A DNA stretch of 64,000 bases from Molossus alvarezi. Taxonomy: Eukaryota; Chordata; Mammalia; Chiroptera; Molossidae. Position numbers and translations under genes: made by a program. The stretch covers positions 34,599,488-34,663,487 of the forward strand of contig CM073898.1 in assembly GCA_037176705.1 (NCBI GenBank), read 5' to 3'. Below, piece by piece: positions 13,466 to 26,559 of the stretch (its first letter is position 1; every line of letters begins with the position of its first letter). A model generated the notes under the pieces. It was not told the DNA's origin. It saw only the letters and a list, made by a program, of their open reading frames with translations, and ran no database searches.

Positions 13466-16400
13466 ATGGCAATAAATAAGTACATATCAATAATCACAGA
13501 GTAGCTGATTGGATAAGAAAGCACGACTCATCTATATGTTGCTTACAAGAGACCCACCTCACAACAAAAGACTCACATAGATTGAAAGTGAAAGGATGGA
13601 AAAAAATCTTCCAAGCAAATGGAAAGGAAAAAAAAAAAGCTGGGGTAGCAATACTCATATCTGATAAAATAGATTTCAAAATGAGGCCATAACTAGAGAC
13701 AAAGAAGGCCACTACATAATATTGAAAGGATCTATCCAACAGGAAGATATAACCTTGATAAACATATATGCACCCAATATAGGAGCACCAAAAATATATT
13801 AAAAATCTTCTGGATGACTTCAAAAGAGAAATCGATAGCAATACAATCATAGCAGGGGACTTTAATACCCCACTGACATCACTGGATAGATCCTCTAGAC
13901 AAAAAATTAGCACAGAAACAGAGACTCTAAATGAAGCACTAGACCAAATGGATTTAATAGATGTCTACAGAGAATTACACCCCAAAACTACAGAATTCAC
14001 ATTCTTCTCAAGTGCATATGGAACATTCTCAAAGATAGACCACATGTTAAAGCACAAACTAAGTCTCTACAAGTTCAAGAAGATTGAAATTATATCAAAC
14101 ATCTTCTCAGACCACAATGGTATGAAACTAGAAATCAATTGCAAGAAGAACATACAAAGACATTTGAACACATGGAAGCTAAATAGAATGTTATTAAACA
14201 ATGAATGGGTCACCTAGGAGATCAAGGAAGAAATCAAAAACTTCCTGGAAACCAATGAAAATGAAGACACAGCAACACAAAATCTATGGGAAGCAGAGAA
14301 AGCAGTTCTGAAAGGGAAGTTCATAGCACTACGGGCCTACCTCAAAAAACAAGAAAAATCTCTAATAGACTATCTAACCTCACAACTTAAAGAACTAGAG
14401 AGCAAACAAAAAGAAAACCCCAGAGCAAGTAGAAGGAAGGAAATAGTAAAGATCAGAGCAAAAATAAACGACATAGAGACCAAAAAACAATTCAAAGGAT
14501 CAATGAAACAAAGAGCTGGTTTTTCGAAAAGATAAACAAGATTGATGGACCCTTAGCTAGACTCACCAAGAAACAAAGAGAGAGAACCCAAATACACAAA
14601 ATCAGAAATGAAAGAGAAGTAACAACTGACACCACAGAAATACAAAAGATCGTTAACAACTACTATGAACAATTATATGGCAACAAATTTGACAATCTAA
14701 GTGAAATGGACAAATTTCTAGAAACACACAGTCTCCCAAAACTGAACCAGGAAGAGATAGAAAACTTGAACAGACCAATAACAACAGAAGAATTTGAAGA
14801 TGTAATCAAGACTCTCCCAGCAAACAAAAGCCCTGACCCGGATGGCTTCACGGGGGAGTTTGACCGAACATTCAAAGAAGAACTAATACCCATTCTCCTC
14901 AAACTAATTCAAAACATTAAAGAAGAAGGAAGATTTCCAAACTCGTTTTATAAAGCCAGCATAATTCTAATTCCATAACCAGAAAAAGACACTAAAAAGA
15001 ACAAAAACTACAGGCCAATATCCCTGATTAACATAGACGCCAAAATCCTGAACAAAATACTAGCAAATTGAATCCAGCAATACACCAAAAAAATTATCCA
15101 CCATGACCAAGTGGGATTTATCCCAGGGATGCAAAGCTCATCCAATATTCACAAATCAATAAACGTGATACACCACATAAATAAAATGAAGAATAAAAAC
15201 CACATGATCATATCAATAGATGCCAAAAAAGCTTTTGACAAAATGCAGCATCCATTTCTGATAAAAACGCTCAGCAATGTGGGAATAGAGGGATCATATC
15301 TCAACATAATAAAGGCCATATATGAAAGACCTACAGCCAACATCATACTCAATGGGCAAAAACTAAAAGCATTTCTCTTAAGAAGAGGAACAAGACATGG
15401 ATGCCCACTTTTGCCACTCTTATTTAACATAGTACTGGAAGTCTTAGCCACAGCAATCAGACAGGAAGAAAAAATAAAAGGAATCCAAATTGGAAAGGAG
15501 GAAGTGAAACTGTCTTTATGTGCAGATGACATGATACTATACATAGAAAACCCCAAAAACTCCATCAAAAATTTACTAGACTTAATAAATGAATTTGGCA
15601 AAGTAGCAGGATACAAAATTAACGTCAAGAAATTAATGGCATTCTTATACACCAATGATGAACTCACAGAAAGAGAAACTAAGCAAACAATCCCATTTAC
15701 CATTGTGGCAAAAAAAAATAAGATACCTAGGAATAAAGTTAACCAAAGAAATAAAGGACCTATTCGCAGAAAACTACAGGTCATTGAAAAAAGAAATAGA
15801 GGAAGATATAAAAAGTGGAAGCACATACCCTGTTCATGGATTGGGAGAATTAACATCATTAAAATGTCCATATTACCTAAAGTAATCTATAGATTCAATG
15901 CAATCCCCATCAAAATACCAATGGCATACTTCACAGAATTAGAACAAGTACTTCAAAACTTCATATGGAACCAAAAAAGACCTCGAATAGGCACAGCAAT
16001 CTTGAAAAGGAAGAACAAAGTTGGAAGGATCACACTACCAGATTTCAGGTTATACTACAAAGCCACCATAATCAAAACAGCCTGGTACTGGCACAAGAAC
16101 AGGCATATAGACCAGTGGAACAAAACAGAGAACCCAGAAATGGACCCAAGTCAATATGCTCAATTAATATTGGACAGAGGTGGCAAGAGCATAGAGTGGA
16201 GTAAGGACAGCCTCTTTAATAAATGGTGTTGGGAAAATTGGACAGCTACATGCAAAAAAATGAAACTAGATCATCAACTAAACCCCACACAAGAATAAAC
16301 TCAGAATGGATAAAAGACTTCAATGTGACTCATGAATCCATAAAAATCCTAGAAGAAACTGTAGGCAACAAAATTTCAGACATCATGCGCAGCAGAATTT

Positions 16401-17245
16401 TCACTGACACATCACCTAAGGCAATAGAAACAAAGGAGGAAATGAACACATGGGACTACATCAAACTCAAAAGCTTCGGCATAGCGAAAAATACAATCAT
16501 CAAAACTGAAAGGCTACCCACTGTATGGGAGAGCATAATTGCCAATGATATATAAGATAAGAGGTTAATTTCCAATATATATACAATGCTCATACAACTC
16601 CACAAAAGGAAGACAAAGAACCCAATTAAAAAATGGGCAGAGGAACTGAATAGATACCTCTCCAAACAGGACATACAAATGGCTATGACACATATGAAGA
16701 AATGCTCAACATTACTAATCATCAGAGAGATGCAAATTAAAACAACAATGAGGTACCACCTCACACCTGTCAGAATGGCCGCCATCAACAAATCATCAAA
16801 CAAGTGTTGGTGAGGGTGTGGAGAAAAGGGGACTCTAGTACACTGCTGGTGGGAATGCAGACTGGTGCAGCCACTGTGGAAATCACTATGATGTTACCTC
16901 AAAAAATTAAAAATTGAACTTCCATTTGACCCAGTGATCCCACTTCTAGGAATATACCCTAAGAAGCCTGAAACACCAATCAGAAAGAATATATAAACCC
17001 CCATGTTTGTAGCAGCATTATTTACAATAGCTAAGATCTGGAAACAGCCCAAATGTCCCTCAGTAGATGAATGGATAACAAAGTGGTGGTATATATACAC
17101 AATGGAGTACTATGCAGCTGTAAGAAAGAAAGATCTCTTATCCTTTGAGACTACATGGAGGGACCTGGAAAGTATCATCCTAAGTGAAACAAGCCAAACA
17201 GAGAAAGACAAGTATCATATGATCTCACTTATTTGTGGAATATAA
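13466..17245 (+). pseudogene. L1 ORF2 (endonuclease/reverse transcriptase), broken
   Basis: ORF2p nicks DNA and copies L1 RNA by target-primed reverse transcription. The start is MAINKYISIIT at 13466. About 50 bases that should encode the LNVNGL segment of the endonuclease are missing at about 13496, so a catalytic Asn is lost. The endonuclease continues in shifted frames: VADWIRKH, CCLQETHL (catalytic Glu), and SDHNGMKL near 14110 (catalytic Asp/His). The reverse transcriptase shows motif A ([12 protein letters not shown], 15215), motif B ([20 protein letters not shown], 15390) and motif C, which reads LCADDM instead of FADDM (15520). Frameshifts lie near 14217, 14978, 15715 and 15815, and a stop at 16298. 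The Cys-rich region is near 16810-16900 and the end is SLICGI at 17245. Confidence 0.92.
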
Positions 17246-17491
17246 TGAACATAACAGTCTGAGGAATGGGGTAGTCCCAGAGACGAGGAAGTGGGGTACA
17301 GACTGACGATCCCCAGAAGAGGGGGTGGTGGGGGAGAGATAAACCACAGAACTTATATGCATGTATGCATGAACAATGGACATGGACAACAAACTGGGGA
17401 CAGGGCAGGGAGGGAGGGGGAGGGGGAATCAGTGGGGGAGAAAGGAGAAACATCTGTAACAAAAATTAATTAATAAAAAATAAATAAATTA
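17246..17491 (+). other. L1 3' UTR with G-rich tract and A-rich tail
   Basis: After the ORF2 stop comes a short 3' UTR with the tgcatgtatgcatgaa motif and a polypurine G-rich tract at about 17403-17437. The tract has at least four runs of three or more G with short loops, so it can form a G-quadruplex, a conserved trait of mammalian L1 3' UTRs. The tail is (TAAATAAA)-like rather than pure A, which suggests decay after insertion. Confidence 0.8.
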
Positions 17492-17506
17492 AAAAATTAA
17501 TTTAAT
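17492..17506 (+). repeat. Target-site duplication, right copy
   Basis: AAAAATTAATTTAAT follows the L1 tail and matches 11562-11576 with one mismatch. Confidence 0.8.
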
Positions 17507-17738
17507 ATTAAACAACATGTTTCTAAATAACACAATGGCCAAAGAAGAAATCTCAAGAGAAACTTAAAAATATTTTAAGCTAAAAGAAACTAAAAAACTC
17601 AGGTTATCAAAATGTATGAGATACAGTGTAAATCATGCTTAATGGAAATTTTATAGCATTGAACTGCATATATTAGAAAAGAAGAAGAATCCAAAATCAC
17701 TAATCCAAGTTTCTACCATAGGAAGCTTATATAGTTCA
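17507..17738 (+). repeat. Old L1 ORF2 fragment, sense
   Basis: The text 'aagaaatctcaagagaaact' and 'tagcattgaactgcatatattagaaaagaag' matches old L1 ORF2 between the endonuclease and reverse transcriptase domains, in the + direction. Its neighbours on both sides (10370-11576 before the young L1, and 17741 on) are antisense L1, so this is an inverted piece. Confidence 0.7.
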
Positions 17739-17740
17739 TA

Positions 17741-18125
17741 ATAATGTTTTTGTCATAAATATTTTTTATGTCAAATTCCTTTTCTGAATCTATTGATATG
17801 ATAGTAAATTATTTTATCCTCCATTCATGTGCTTAAACAGTGGATTAAATCATTAAAGGCTCTGAAATTAAATACTTCTTATATTCCTAACATAGTCCTT
17901 ACTGCCTCTACTCATATATATGTGTTATTGTTAGAGTTGGATTGCTAACATTTTATTTAGAATTTTTGCACCTATATTCATCAGTAATACTTATTTCTAA
18001 TATCATCCCTGTCCAGTACCTAAATTTGGGTTGTCTCATTAAAAAATCGGGAGTTTGCTTCTTTTTCTGTTTTCAGAAATGTTTGGAAGTTCGAATGTAT
18101 CTGTTCTTTTCTAAACTGAAGATAC
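17741..18125 (-). repeat. Old L1 ORF2 fragment, antisense
   Basis: The complement of the L1 reverse transcriptase region is recognisable: 'ctattgatatgatag', 'tccattcatgtgcttaa' and 'tgcacctatattcatcagtaat'. It is heavily decayed. It may belong to the same ancestral insertion as 10370-11576, broken up by an inversion and by the later full-length L1. Confidence 0.6.
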
Positions 18126-20685
18126 GTTATAACTTGCCCATAAATTTTGTAATAATTCTAATAACCAATAGTCTAAAAAACAGATTATTGATATTTTACT
18201 TAACCTATCTGAACCTCAGTTACTTTATTAATGGTGACACTAACCATACATAATTTAGGTTTCCTGTGAGGAACACATTATATAATATATGAAAAGCATA
18301 TATTTGACTTAAATGTTAATCATAATTTTAGAATAGAAGTGGATTATTGAAGGTTTTGACATTAAGGCACTGGAATATGGACACAACAATCAGTGAAAAT
18401 AACCCAGAAACTAGGATGGACAATAGAAAACCCTGTTGTTGAACCAGTGTTCTACCAGTCTCACATCCAGAGGCCTTTATAAAGAGACACAGGTGTAGGT
18501 TTTGTGTATGAGTGTGTGTGTTCAAAGTCATTCTAACTATAATTCTGATTGATTTCAGATAAAAAACTTTTTATTCTTATCATAGGTCTTTTTCTACCAT
18601 ACTTGCTAAAGGCAAAATCTTCAGACATTGGATTTGATGTGAAACCAAATGGCTTTAATTTGTTAGCATTTTGAAGCAGCAACTATAGTTGTGATTAACT
18701 GAGAAACGACATGCCACCAGGAGACATAACTATATTAAACAAATTTTATACGGCCACACAGAATACATCTGAACCATTTTATCTTCTCCCCAGTCAGTGT
18801 GTGCTGAGAAAATACAAACTGAAATACATTTTTCCTGCACTAAAAGGTAGCATGGTACCTAAGGCACACACGGTTGTCAAGGTTACTGGAAATTTAGAGA
18901 GACCCATTGTCAGTAGTCCTGGATTCCAAATCAAGAGAATTCATGATTCTCTGCCATTATTAATTTGACAAGTTACTTTGCACTCTCTGTACCTTACTTT
19001 ACATGTATGTGAAAGGGTAGTTGTCAGAGAACTGCTTTTCTTTATAAAATTATGATGATGATCAATGTCTTTGTGTAAAATGGAGGGGTTGAACTAGTAT
19101 ATTAGTTAAGCTGTTACTAGCAGACTATGAAAGATAAGCCTCAAATATTCAAATTCAGGAAATGTTTTATTTGACTAGAATGACTCATTCAAATTAAGAC
19201 ACTTCTCCAAGTGAAGGGGCACTATGAATCAGATTGGGGAACTGGGCACAATGCCTATCCTGAGCAAACCTGGGCACCCTGTTTCTTGTTGACACAACAG
19301 TTTAATACAGGTGTTCCTAGTCAGGTGGCTTTTCCCCCAGTATTGAATCAGAGACTAGGTTCTTTCTAGATATTGGCTCTGTCATCCTCTACATGTGGGT
19401 TACAAAACCATTCTAGTGGCAGTACTGTGTTAGTAAACGATCTCTCCAAAAAAAAAAAAAAAACCCAAAAAAGTAGAGTTCTAATGTGTAACATTTGCTG
19501 ATTTCTCTGTTATGAACACTCCCACCATGATTAATTTCAAGCTACTAACAGTGTAACAACTGATTCAAAACATTCCCAAATACGTATATAATAATTGACT
19601 CTTGTGGGCTGGTGGGATCCAGCTTCAGAGCACCATTGATAAGGTGTTTTATCCATCCCAATCAGTAATAACGGGAAGAAAGCATAGAAGATTAAGTATG
19701 GGAGGTTTTTTTATGGACCAGGTCTTGAAATACCATATTCACTTGTAATCTGCTGGTTAAAATTCAGTCACAACAATTGCAAGGAACCTGTGACATGTAG
19801 TCTGTGTACCCAGGAGGAAAGCAGAATTGAGTTATATAATCAGCAAGCCTGCCTCTGTCACACTAGAAAATCTCCAAGATTACCTCTGGTTGCCGAATAC
19901 TAAAGAACAGGATTATGAACCTGCAGTCTTCTGTTTCCCAATAATAAAAACTTTACCTTATATGTATTTGGCAGAGGCATATTGGATGATCATCTATAAT
20001 TGAAAATATAGAGCATAGAATATACATTGTGGTGTAGAAGTTTTAAAAATAGTTGTCTTTAAATATGGCTTGATAGAAGAACTCTTTATGAAACAACTGT
20101 TAAATAGTTTCTATTAAGTATTGAAATAAACTACCTCTCGTTCTGAACCAGTTTCCACTTGCCAGCCTCAAAAATGAACTTATTAATTTTGTAGCTAGAT
20201 CTCCACTGATTTTGTCAAGCAATATGGAAGTATGCAAAATAAATTGCATAGAAATCCTGTTTTGTTTGATTTGAATTTCAATCAGTATTGATATTGATTT
20301 TTAAAAAATTACTTTAAATGCAGAAGTATTGGATTGACAGAAGTAAGGCAATTAAATATTACATCAAACTCTAATAGTATCATTATATTCTCTATTGAAT
20401 TTATTTTCAACAATACTTTTACAATGAAATTTATTTTTCCATTTTTTTTCTTGATATCTGGTTAATTTGGTAGACAGTGTTATGATATTAATGTTAAAAT
20501 ACGAAGAGGATATGTTGTGGTCTGCCTGTCTGAAATGTGTCACTTGCACAGCATCTACAATACTTAACCCGAGACTATGTTCCATGGAGCCATTTACTCC
20601 TAGAATGTTCATGATACACGTGATGTGAAAATGGTTTTCCAGTGATAGAGAATAGTGGGTAATGACTGCTATCCGAAAGATGAAA
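18126..20685. other. Intergenic, no gene seen
   Basis: AT-rich non-coding sequence. I recognise no young repeat. The stretch 19095-19450 has the look of an old interspersed repeat that I cannot name. Open frames (up to 85 codons) have no recognisable homology. Confidence 0.45.
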
Positions 20686-20885
20686 TATCAGCTTGGGGCC
20701 TGACTACCACTTAGTAGCTCTGTAACTTGGAGCAAGTCTCTTAAACCTTTCTGTGCCTCAGTTTCTTTTCTGTGAAATGGAAGCTATGAAATTTGAGCTG
20801 ATGCCTCCAAGTTTTGTTATAAGGATTAAATGATTCAATATATAGCAAATACTATAGAATAATAATAGTACATGGTGTTTTACAA
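20686..20885 (+). repeat. MIR SINE
   Basis: An ancient tRNA-derived SINE. The conserved core 'gtagctctgtaacttggagcaagtctcttaaacc' is followed by 'tctgtgcctcagtttc', 'tgtgaaatgg' and 'ataaggattaaatga'. This is the standard MIR order on the + strand. Decay fits the age of the family. Confidence 0.85.
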
Positions 20886-22264
20886 ACATTATTATTATAA
20901 TTGTATTTATTAGCTTTCGGTGGTAAGATTAAAGTCAATTTTATATTTCCAAGTAGCTGTATCTGTATTTTATTTATTTTATTTTTCTAAGAACATTTTC
21001 TTAGTTAAAAACCAAAGCAAAAACAAATTACTTGCCCATTGTCTTGATAATAGTCTCTTTTATCCAGAGTCAAGATAAGTGTATAAATTTTAATCCCCAA
21101 AGAGGTAAAGGGCACATATAATCTAATTAATTAATTAAGTGTACTATAATCTTCTAAGTTCAAATTTCTTGATAATACAAAATCAACTGCAAAATTAATT
21201 CCTAATTTGAATTTTAAGAAAAGATGACAACTGACACTTTTCACACCTTCAGTTAAGTCATGGGAACCATTTTTTATGTATTCCCTTTTATTTCTTCCAT
21301 TCAAAAATGTCCTTTGTTTTGTGAATTTTAAGTCACTTCACAAGAAAGACATTTTTAGTTATTGTTAAAGCAAATGCTCGATGGGGTATTAGTTGATTTT
21401 GTCTCTGCTCGGTAGAAAGAGCATTACATTTTGAATCTGTCACTATGACCTATCGCTTTCTTGCTATTCATTTCCCTGGGGTCTCAACTTTAGAATAGAC
21501 TAACAATGCTGAACTTTAAAAAAATGCAGGTATAAAGTCATTTGTTTTCTATTTATAGGAAAACTCTAAACACTGACTGGACACAAAGGCTTTTGATGCT
21601 TCTTGTATTCCTCTCAGATGTGAATTCCTTTGTCCAGTAGCATATCACAGCTTTGCTTAGAAACTTGGGTTTCTGGCCTCACGGTAGGAGTTATATATAT
21701 GTAATTTTTTTCAGTAAGAAAATGATAGCTTAAATCATAGTTTAAGCACTTAATAGCTTTGTTATCCACTGCAGATTTAGTGTGGGGGTATTTGTCTGGT
21801 TAACATTGTCACTGGTCACTTTTATATACTATGTCTTAGAAAAATCAAATTTTAGTCTAGTCTGCCACTCATAAGCTTTATAAGCTTGATTATGGTTAAG
21901 TGCTCTAAGAAACTGGGGTGTTATAATAGCAGTTGGACTTGTTCAATTCTTTCTATAACAAGCTGTAGCTTATGAAATGGAACAGCTCCCTAGGGTTCTT
22001 TTGAAATCCAGACAATCAAACCCTATGGACTAGACAGACCGAGGTGGTTGCACATGCTGAGAAATTGTAGTACAACAGCAATGTGAGAATCCAAGCCAAG
22101 AGGACACTGTTCTTGCTCAAAAAAAGTGTCCTGGGGCACAGATAGTGCATATGGTAACATTTTGGAAATTGTAGGATAGCATGCAGATGGAAGGTGATAG
22201 CATTGTTGTTGTATGACATAGTCTTATGGAGTGTGGTTGGGCTGAGGGGAACTCAGCGATGTGA
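20886..22264. other. Intergenic, no gene seen
   Basis: AT-rich DNA without a recognisable repeat or gene. Short minus-strand open frames at 22016-22299 overlap each other in different frames and show no homology. Confidence 0.45.
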
Positions 22265-22505
22265 TATTGAGAGGCAGTTAGTGTTTTGATTAAGAACATG
22301 AGTCTGAGAGCTAGAATGCTCGGGTTTGAACCCTTGAACCACCTTTACAAGCCATGTGTCTGCACAAAGTACTTCATATTCCTATGGTTCGGGTTTCCAT
22401 CTCCATAAACAGTACCTACTGCACAAAGGTTGTTAGGAGGGTTAGATGAGTTTAACAGGCTTCCTGGCATACTGTAATTAGTATACAATGTTTATTGCTA
22501 TTTTG
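22265..22505 (+). repeat. MIR SINE
   Basis: MIR-like order on the + strand: 'ttgattaagaacatgagtctgagagc', 'cgggtttgaaccc', 'gtaagt/agtacttcatattcc', 'ggttgttaggagggttagatgag' and a final 'agtatacaatgtttattgctatt'. It covers nearly the full 240-260-base MIR length, with strong divergence in the middle. Confidence 0.75.
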
Positions 22506-23197
22506 TCTTGTCAAACTCCAAATTACTAAAATAAAAAATTTAAAAATATTAATGTTTTTCCTATTATCCTTGAATAATTATTAATTTTGATAGTAAAGAT
22601 ATGAAACTTTTACAGTTATATTTGTGGCATATTTTCTTCATCATGTGGTGGTTTGCCTTTAATTTAAAAACTTTATGTAGTCAAAATGCTCCTTTCTAAA
22701 GGCATGTTTAAACATGAAAAGAAAAAAAATCCTTGAAGTCACACCAATAGAATTTCATCTTTGTATATTTCCTTCTATCATTCACATGTGTACAGTATTT
22801 ACAAGGCTGTAAACTTCCCATGCACATTATTCCATATTCTGCTTCATATTGCATAAAAATATTCCATACTTCTCTTTAATCTTCATATCATCATCTGCAA
22901 TGGCAGCAACATATTGGCTTATGACATTAAATTTTGTAATTGATTTCTCTCTTTGCTTTGATCACTGTTAAAAATCAGAGTTGAATTTGTGACCCAGCTT
23001 TAACACTTGTACACAATAGGTTTTTTGGAACAATATTTGTGTTACTCATTAGTCATTACTGTATTTTTGTGATTTTACATAATAATTTATTCACTGCTAT
23101 TTTTAATGCCATAAGAAACCATTTCACTTTTTTCCCCCCAGTGAATCTTTTTTTAAACTAATAAGATATTATAAAGATACTATAAAAAATAACAAAA
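22506..23197. other. Intergenic, no gene seen
   Basis: AT-rich DNA. The part 22780-23160 has traits of decayed antisense L1 (for example 'cattattccatattctgcttc'), but I cannot place it with confidence. Confidence 0.4.
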
Positions 23198-23330
23198 GTT
23201 GTCTATGTCCATTGGTCATGCATGCATGCATACAAAAAATCTGGGGAAGGAGTGAGGGGATAGGGAGAAGAGTCTCAATGGGGGAAAAAGGAGAAACATC
23301 TGTAACAAAAACAAATTAATAAAAATAATT
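23198..23330. mobile_element. Very short L1 insertion with 5' inversion
   Basis: The left 35 bases (ttgtctatgtccattggtca, then tgcatgcatgcat) match the L1 3' UTR in reverse orientation. Directly after it, 23240-23330 matches the end of the same 3' UTR in forward orientation (tcaatgggggaaaaaggaga, then aacatctgtaacaaaaac) plus an A-rich tail. The two arms meet at about 23235. An imperfect duplicate of 'aaaaaataa' flanks the unit. This is what twin priming leaves behind, at a very small scale. Confidence 0.7.
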
Positions 23331-24080
23331 TTTAAAAAATAATAAGAAGAAAGTCTAATGATTAATCTTATAAGCTATAAGCTGCTATTGGGTAAGGCAG
23401 AAATAGAATTCTAAAACTCCACCATGACTCCCACCATACATGTGCTCATCCTTCCTCTGGCATCTAGGACAGAGACCAAGATTTGGGGAACACAGGTTTT
23501 AAACTATTAACCTAAACCCTTTATAGTGCATTCAATCTTTCATATATTCTAAATTTGCTCCTGGTTCAAACAAGACCTTCAGGGAGCTCACCACTTTTAC
23601 CATTGTTTGGTTCCCTGGTAGGAGTTTTTCATTGAGCTACACTTTAGACTATAACTTGATTTGCAGTATTTGCTGTAAGCAGCCATTGAAGACCATTTCG
23701 AGTTCATTAAGGAGAATCACTTATGAGGCTCCATGAGAGAAATTTTTCTCAAACCTTAATACTGGTGGGGAGAAACAGGCTTTATTCTTTCTATTGATGT
23801 TTTATATTAGGGACACTGAATCTTGTCATTGATTTCTCTATTTCCTTTGATCTCTAGTTAGAGGTGAATTTGTGATCCAATTCTAACAATTTTACACAAT
23901 ACTTCTTTGTGTTGTAAATTTACAGGGACTCTCATTTACTACTTTTACTTTTTACTTCGCAAAGATTTCTTTGCTTTGTCTCTGTCACCCTCCATAGCTT
24001 CTGCAAGTTGTTTAGGAAACAACATATATGATTATTTACCAGGTTGTATTCGCAGCAGTGGGATTACTGTGTGAATTTAT
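23331..24080. other. Intergenic, no gene seen
   Basis: Non-coding, with no repeat that I can name. Part of it (23880-23960) echoes the text of 22980-23050 ('gaatttgtgatccaattctaacaattttacacaata' compared with 'gaatttgtgacccagctttaacacttgtacacaata'). This points to two diverged copies of the same unknown repeat or a local duplication about 0.9 kb apart. Confidence 0.5.
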
Positions 24081-24348
24081 TTATTTGTTTGTTTATTTAT
24101 TTGTTTATTATTATTTATTTAATCAATCCTCACCTGAGGACATTTTTGCATTTATCTTCAGATAGAGCAGGAGAGAAAGAGGAAGGAAGAGAGAGAGAGA
24201 GAAACATTGAGTGGTTGCCACCCACATGACTCCAACCTGGGCCAGAGACAAACTGCATCCGAGGTACATGCCCTTAGTGGGAACCAAACTCGGGTCTCTC
24301 TGGTCCACGGGCCGACGCTCTAACCACTGAGCCAAACCAGCCAGGGCT
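24081..24348 (-). mobile_element. Ves-type SINE
   Basis: Reverse-oriented bat SINE. The head is at the right (minus strand AGCCCTGGCTGGTTTGGCTC) and the tail at the left, with the complement of TGAGGATT and an A/T-rich run. A B-box-like 'GGTTCC' region and the GA-rich tract are present. 'tgtgtgaatttat' on the left and 'tgtgtaaatatat' on the right may be the target-site duplication. It belongs to the longer subfamily with the 'acatgcccttagtggg' segment. Confidence 0.9.
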
Positions 24349-24349
24349 G

Positions 24350-25885
24350 TGTAAATATATACAAATATTCATGTAGCCTTTGATATCTGTTGTAGTCTTT
24401 GAAGTAATGAGAGAAAGCCTCCTCTCATTATATAATACCATACCTCTAAACTTTTATTATGAGTTTCATGAATTGATAAAAATGAAACTAAAATGTCGAA
24501 GATGAACAATAACCATCTCATATGATTGTTGTGACAATTAAACAAAATGATATATGTATATTATGTTTAATATCTCTTGATATATACTGATGCATTAATA
24601 AATATTAGCCACTCTTGCCTTGCTAGTCAATCACTTTACTGGTGTCTTTTGTTTCCATTTAACAAAACAGGTTGTGGTTACATTCGCAGCAAATACCTCA
24701 GCAATAGAAAACTTCTTTTTCTTTAAATTGTGTCACAAATGTCTTAGAGCCCTTGGGCTAATAACAGTCTCCTATGGTGCACATTTTCACCAACTGGATT
24801 TCTACATGCCAGCCTTCCCGTGCCTATCCTGTAATTGTCCTTGTGAAATGATTAAGAGATACAGTTGGAAAAAATTAATGTGCATTAATGAAAAGATGAC
24901 AGGTTTTCAAATACATAAGCTTTGTTTGCTACAGGTTTTGAATGAAATGATCACACTGTTTATTTTCAAACAATAATTAGGTTTTAATTGTAAAATGTAG
25001 GAGTTCCTGCCAGGGCTTTTATTTATCAAGTTGGCTCCATCATTGCCTTGGGGATGGTGCAGTGTTTACCATGGAGTAGATCTTATTTACCACGAGGATT
25101 ACTTTCACATGTACGTAGTTTTACATGGAAAATTAACTCAGGTAGAGGATCTCTATTAACATTTGCAGCTGAACTAACTGTCCACAAACTGCAAAAGCGG
25201 GTTTATTGTTTTAGTAACAGATTGGGCAATAAAGATGTATCGACCTCGTCCAAAAATATGTACTCCACTGTATATGAAATACATTCTACCCTGGTTTTCT
25301 TTGTAAGAAAGAGAAAAGAAAGGAAAAGAGTCCACTTGGTATTCATTCCAGCTCTAGAAAATGTATGTGTCTGTGGCTCAGCATATTTTAGTTTTTAATT
25401 GCCTTTTTGACAATAAACCTATTTCCATAATGCAGTGTCTATATTTCATATTTTATTTGAAGTATGTGCTCCTAATTTTAAATAACAACATTTAGCTGTT
25501 TTTGTTTATATACTTTATTTTTTTGTCACAGGATTGTCCCTTAATAAAAATCACCATTTGAGAGGATTTGGGGGATCCTTACAGCCTTTTGAAATGTTTG
25601 CATTCTTTGCCCATTGTTTTTGAAGAAAGTCCAATGGAAAAAAATAAGAACATGGTCAATAAATTGTTTTTTTAAAAAAATCTAGTTTAAATGAGTACTC
25701 CCCATGTCCTACGCCAGTCCCCCAAAATTTACCTAGTAATGCTTGCGACCAGAGGTCTTTCATTTTCTTTTTCTCACTGCAAGTTTCAATGTGATGTAAT
25801 GACATCATGAAACTAATGCAGATGTATTAAACATAAGAATAATATATAAATATATAAGACACATTAAAAATAAGTTGCAGATTAA
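24350..25885. other. Repeat-free stretch, possible conserved non-coding element
   Basis: About 1.5 kb between two SINEs without recognisable repeats. It is less AT-skewed than its surroundings in 24600-25420. It holds open frames of 118 (24620-24976) and 116 codons (25048-25398), neither with a known domain, and both contain chance-like composition. Homeodomain-type cores (TAATTA, ATTAAT) recur near 24875-24990. I would treat it as a candidate regulatory element, not a gene. Confidence 0.35.
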
Positions 25886-26136
25886 GCCCTGGCCAGTTTT
25901 CTCAGTGGTTAGAGCGTTGGCCTGTGGTCCAGAGAGACCGGGGTTTGGTTCCCGCTAAGGGCATGTACCTCGGTTGCAGTTTGTCCCCGGCCCTGGTTGG
26001 GTCGTGTGGGAGGCAGCCACTTGATGTGTCCCTTTCACGTCGATGTTTCTCTCTCTCTCTCTTCCCTTCCTTTCTCTCCCTCCCACTTTATCTGAACAAA
26101 AAATGGAAAAATGTTCTCAAGTGAGGATAAAAAAAA
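25886..26136 (+). mobile_element. Ves-type SINE
   Basis: A complete forward copy: head GCCCTGGCCAGTTTTCTCAG, a 'GGTTTGGTTCCCGC' B-box region, the 'catgtacctcggttgcagtttg' body, a CT-rich tract, 'gtgaggataaaaaaaa' and an A tail. Target-site duplications are agttgcagattaa (25873-25885) and agctgcaaattaa (26137-26149). Confidence 0.95.
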
Positions 26137-26149
26137 AGCTGCAAATTAA

Positions 26150-26559
26150 TTAGATTGAGGCTAATATGGGTCATTCAGAGCTTTGAACTATTTTCCTCAG
26201 AATCATCTGGTTATTGTGTTTTGCAGCCCAGCACTTGTTTCAACTAGAGACCTGCTGCATTTATCTCTGCATGTTGTGTTCATAGGTAAAATTTTTTTGA
26301 AAAGATGAAAGACAAAATCCTGTGACAGGATTTTAATAATATTAATTTCATAGATGAGAAAGCTGAGATGCAGAAGGCAGCAGGCTTGCCTAGATAATGA
26401 TCGTGTAGTGTTACCTATATTTGTAGCCACACACATTTACTCCCAATGTAAAATTTTTTGCCTAGCCCAGCTCAATAACCCTAGATTCACATTTGCTTAA
26501 TTACTGATCATTTCCATGTTCTGTAGGAAATGGTAGTGATAGTTGTCCTCTATGGCAAT
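26150..26559. other. Intergenic, no gene seen
   Basis: AT-rich non-coding DNA. The text around 26330-26420 (a 'atagatgagaaagctgagatgcag' motif) is like a MIR in reverse, but too short to call. Confidence 0.4.

Larger units (their letters stand above)
11577..17491 (+). mobile_element. Full-length L1 retrotransposon, inactive
   Basis: A 5.9-kb LINE-1 with all parts in order: a GC-rich 5' UTR starting near 'agattcggagaaatggcgg', ORF1, a short spacer, ORF2, a 3' UTR with a G-rich polypurine tract, and an A-rich tail. A 15-base target-site duplication (one mismatch) flanks it, which confirms a complete single insertion. It is relatively young, since protein homology can be read throughout, but both reading frames carry stops, frameshifts and a small deletion. 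It cannot encode working proteins. The 5'-truncated copies at 3225, 6086, 23198 and 45148 belong to the same lineage. Confidence 0.95.
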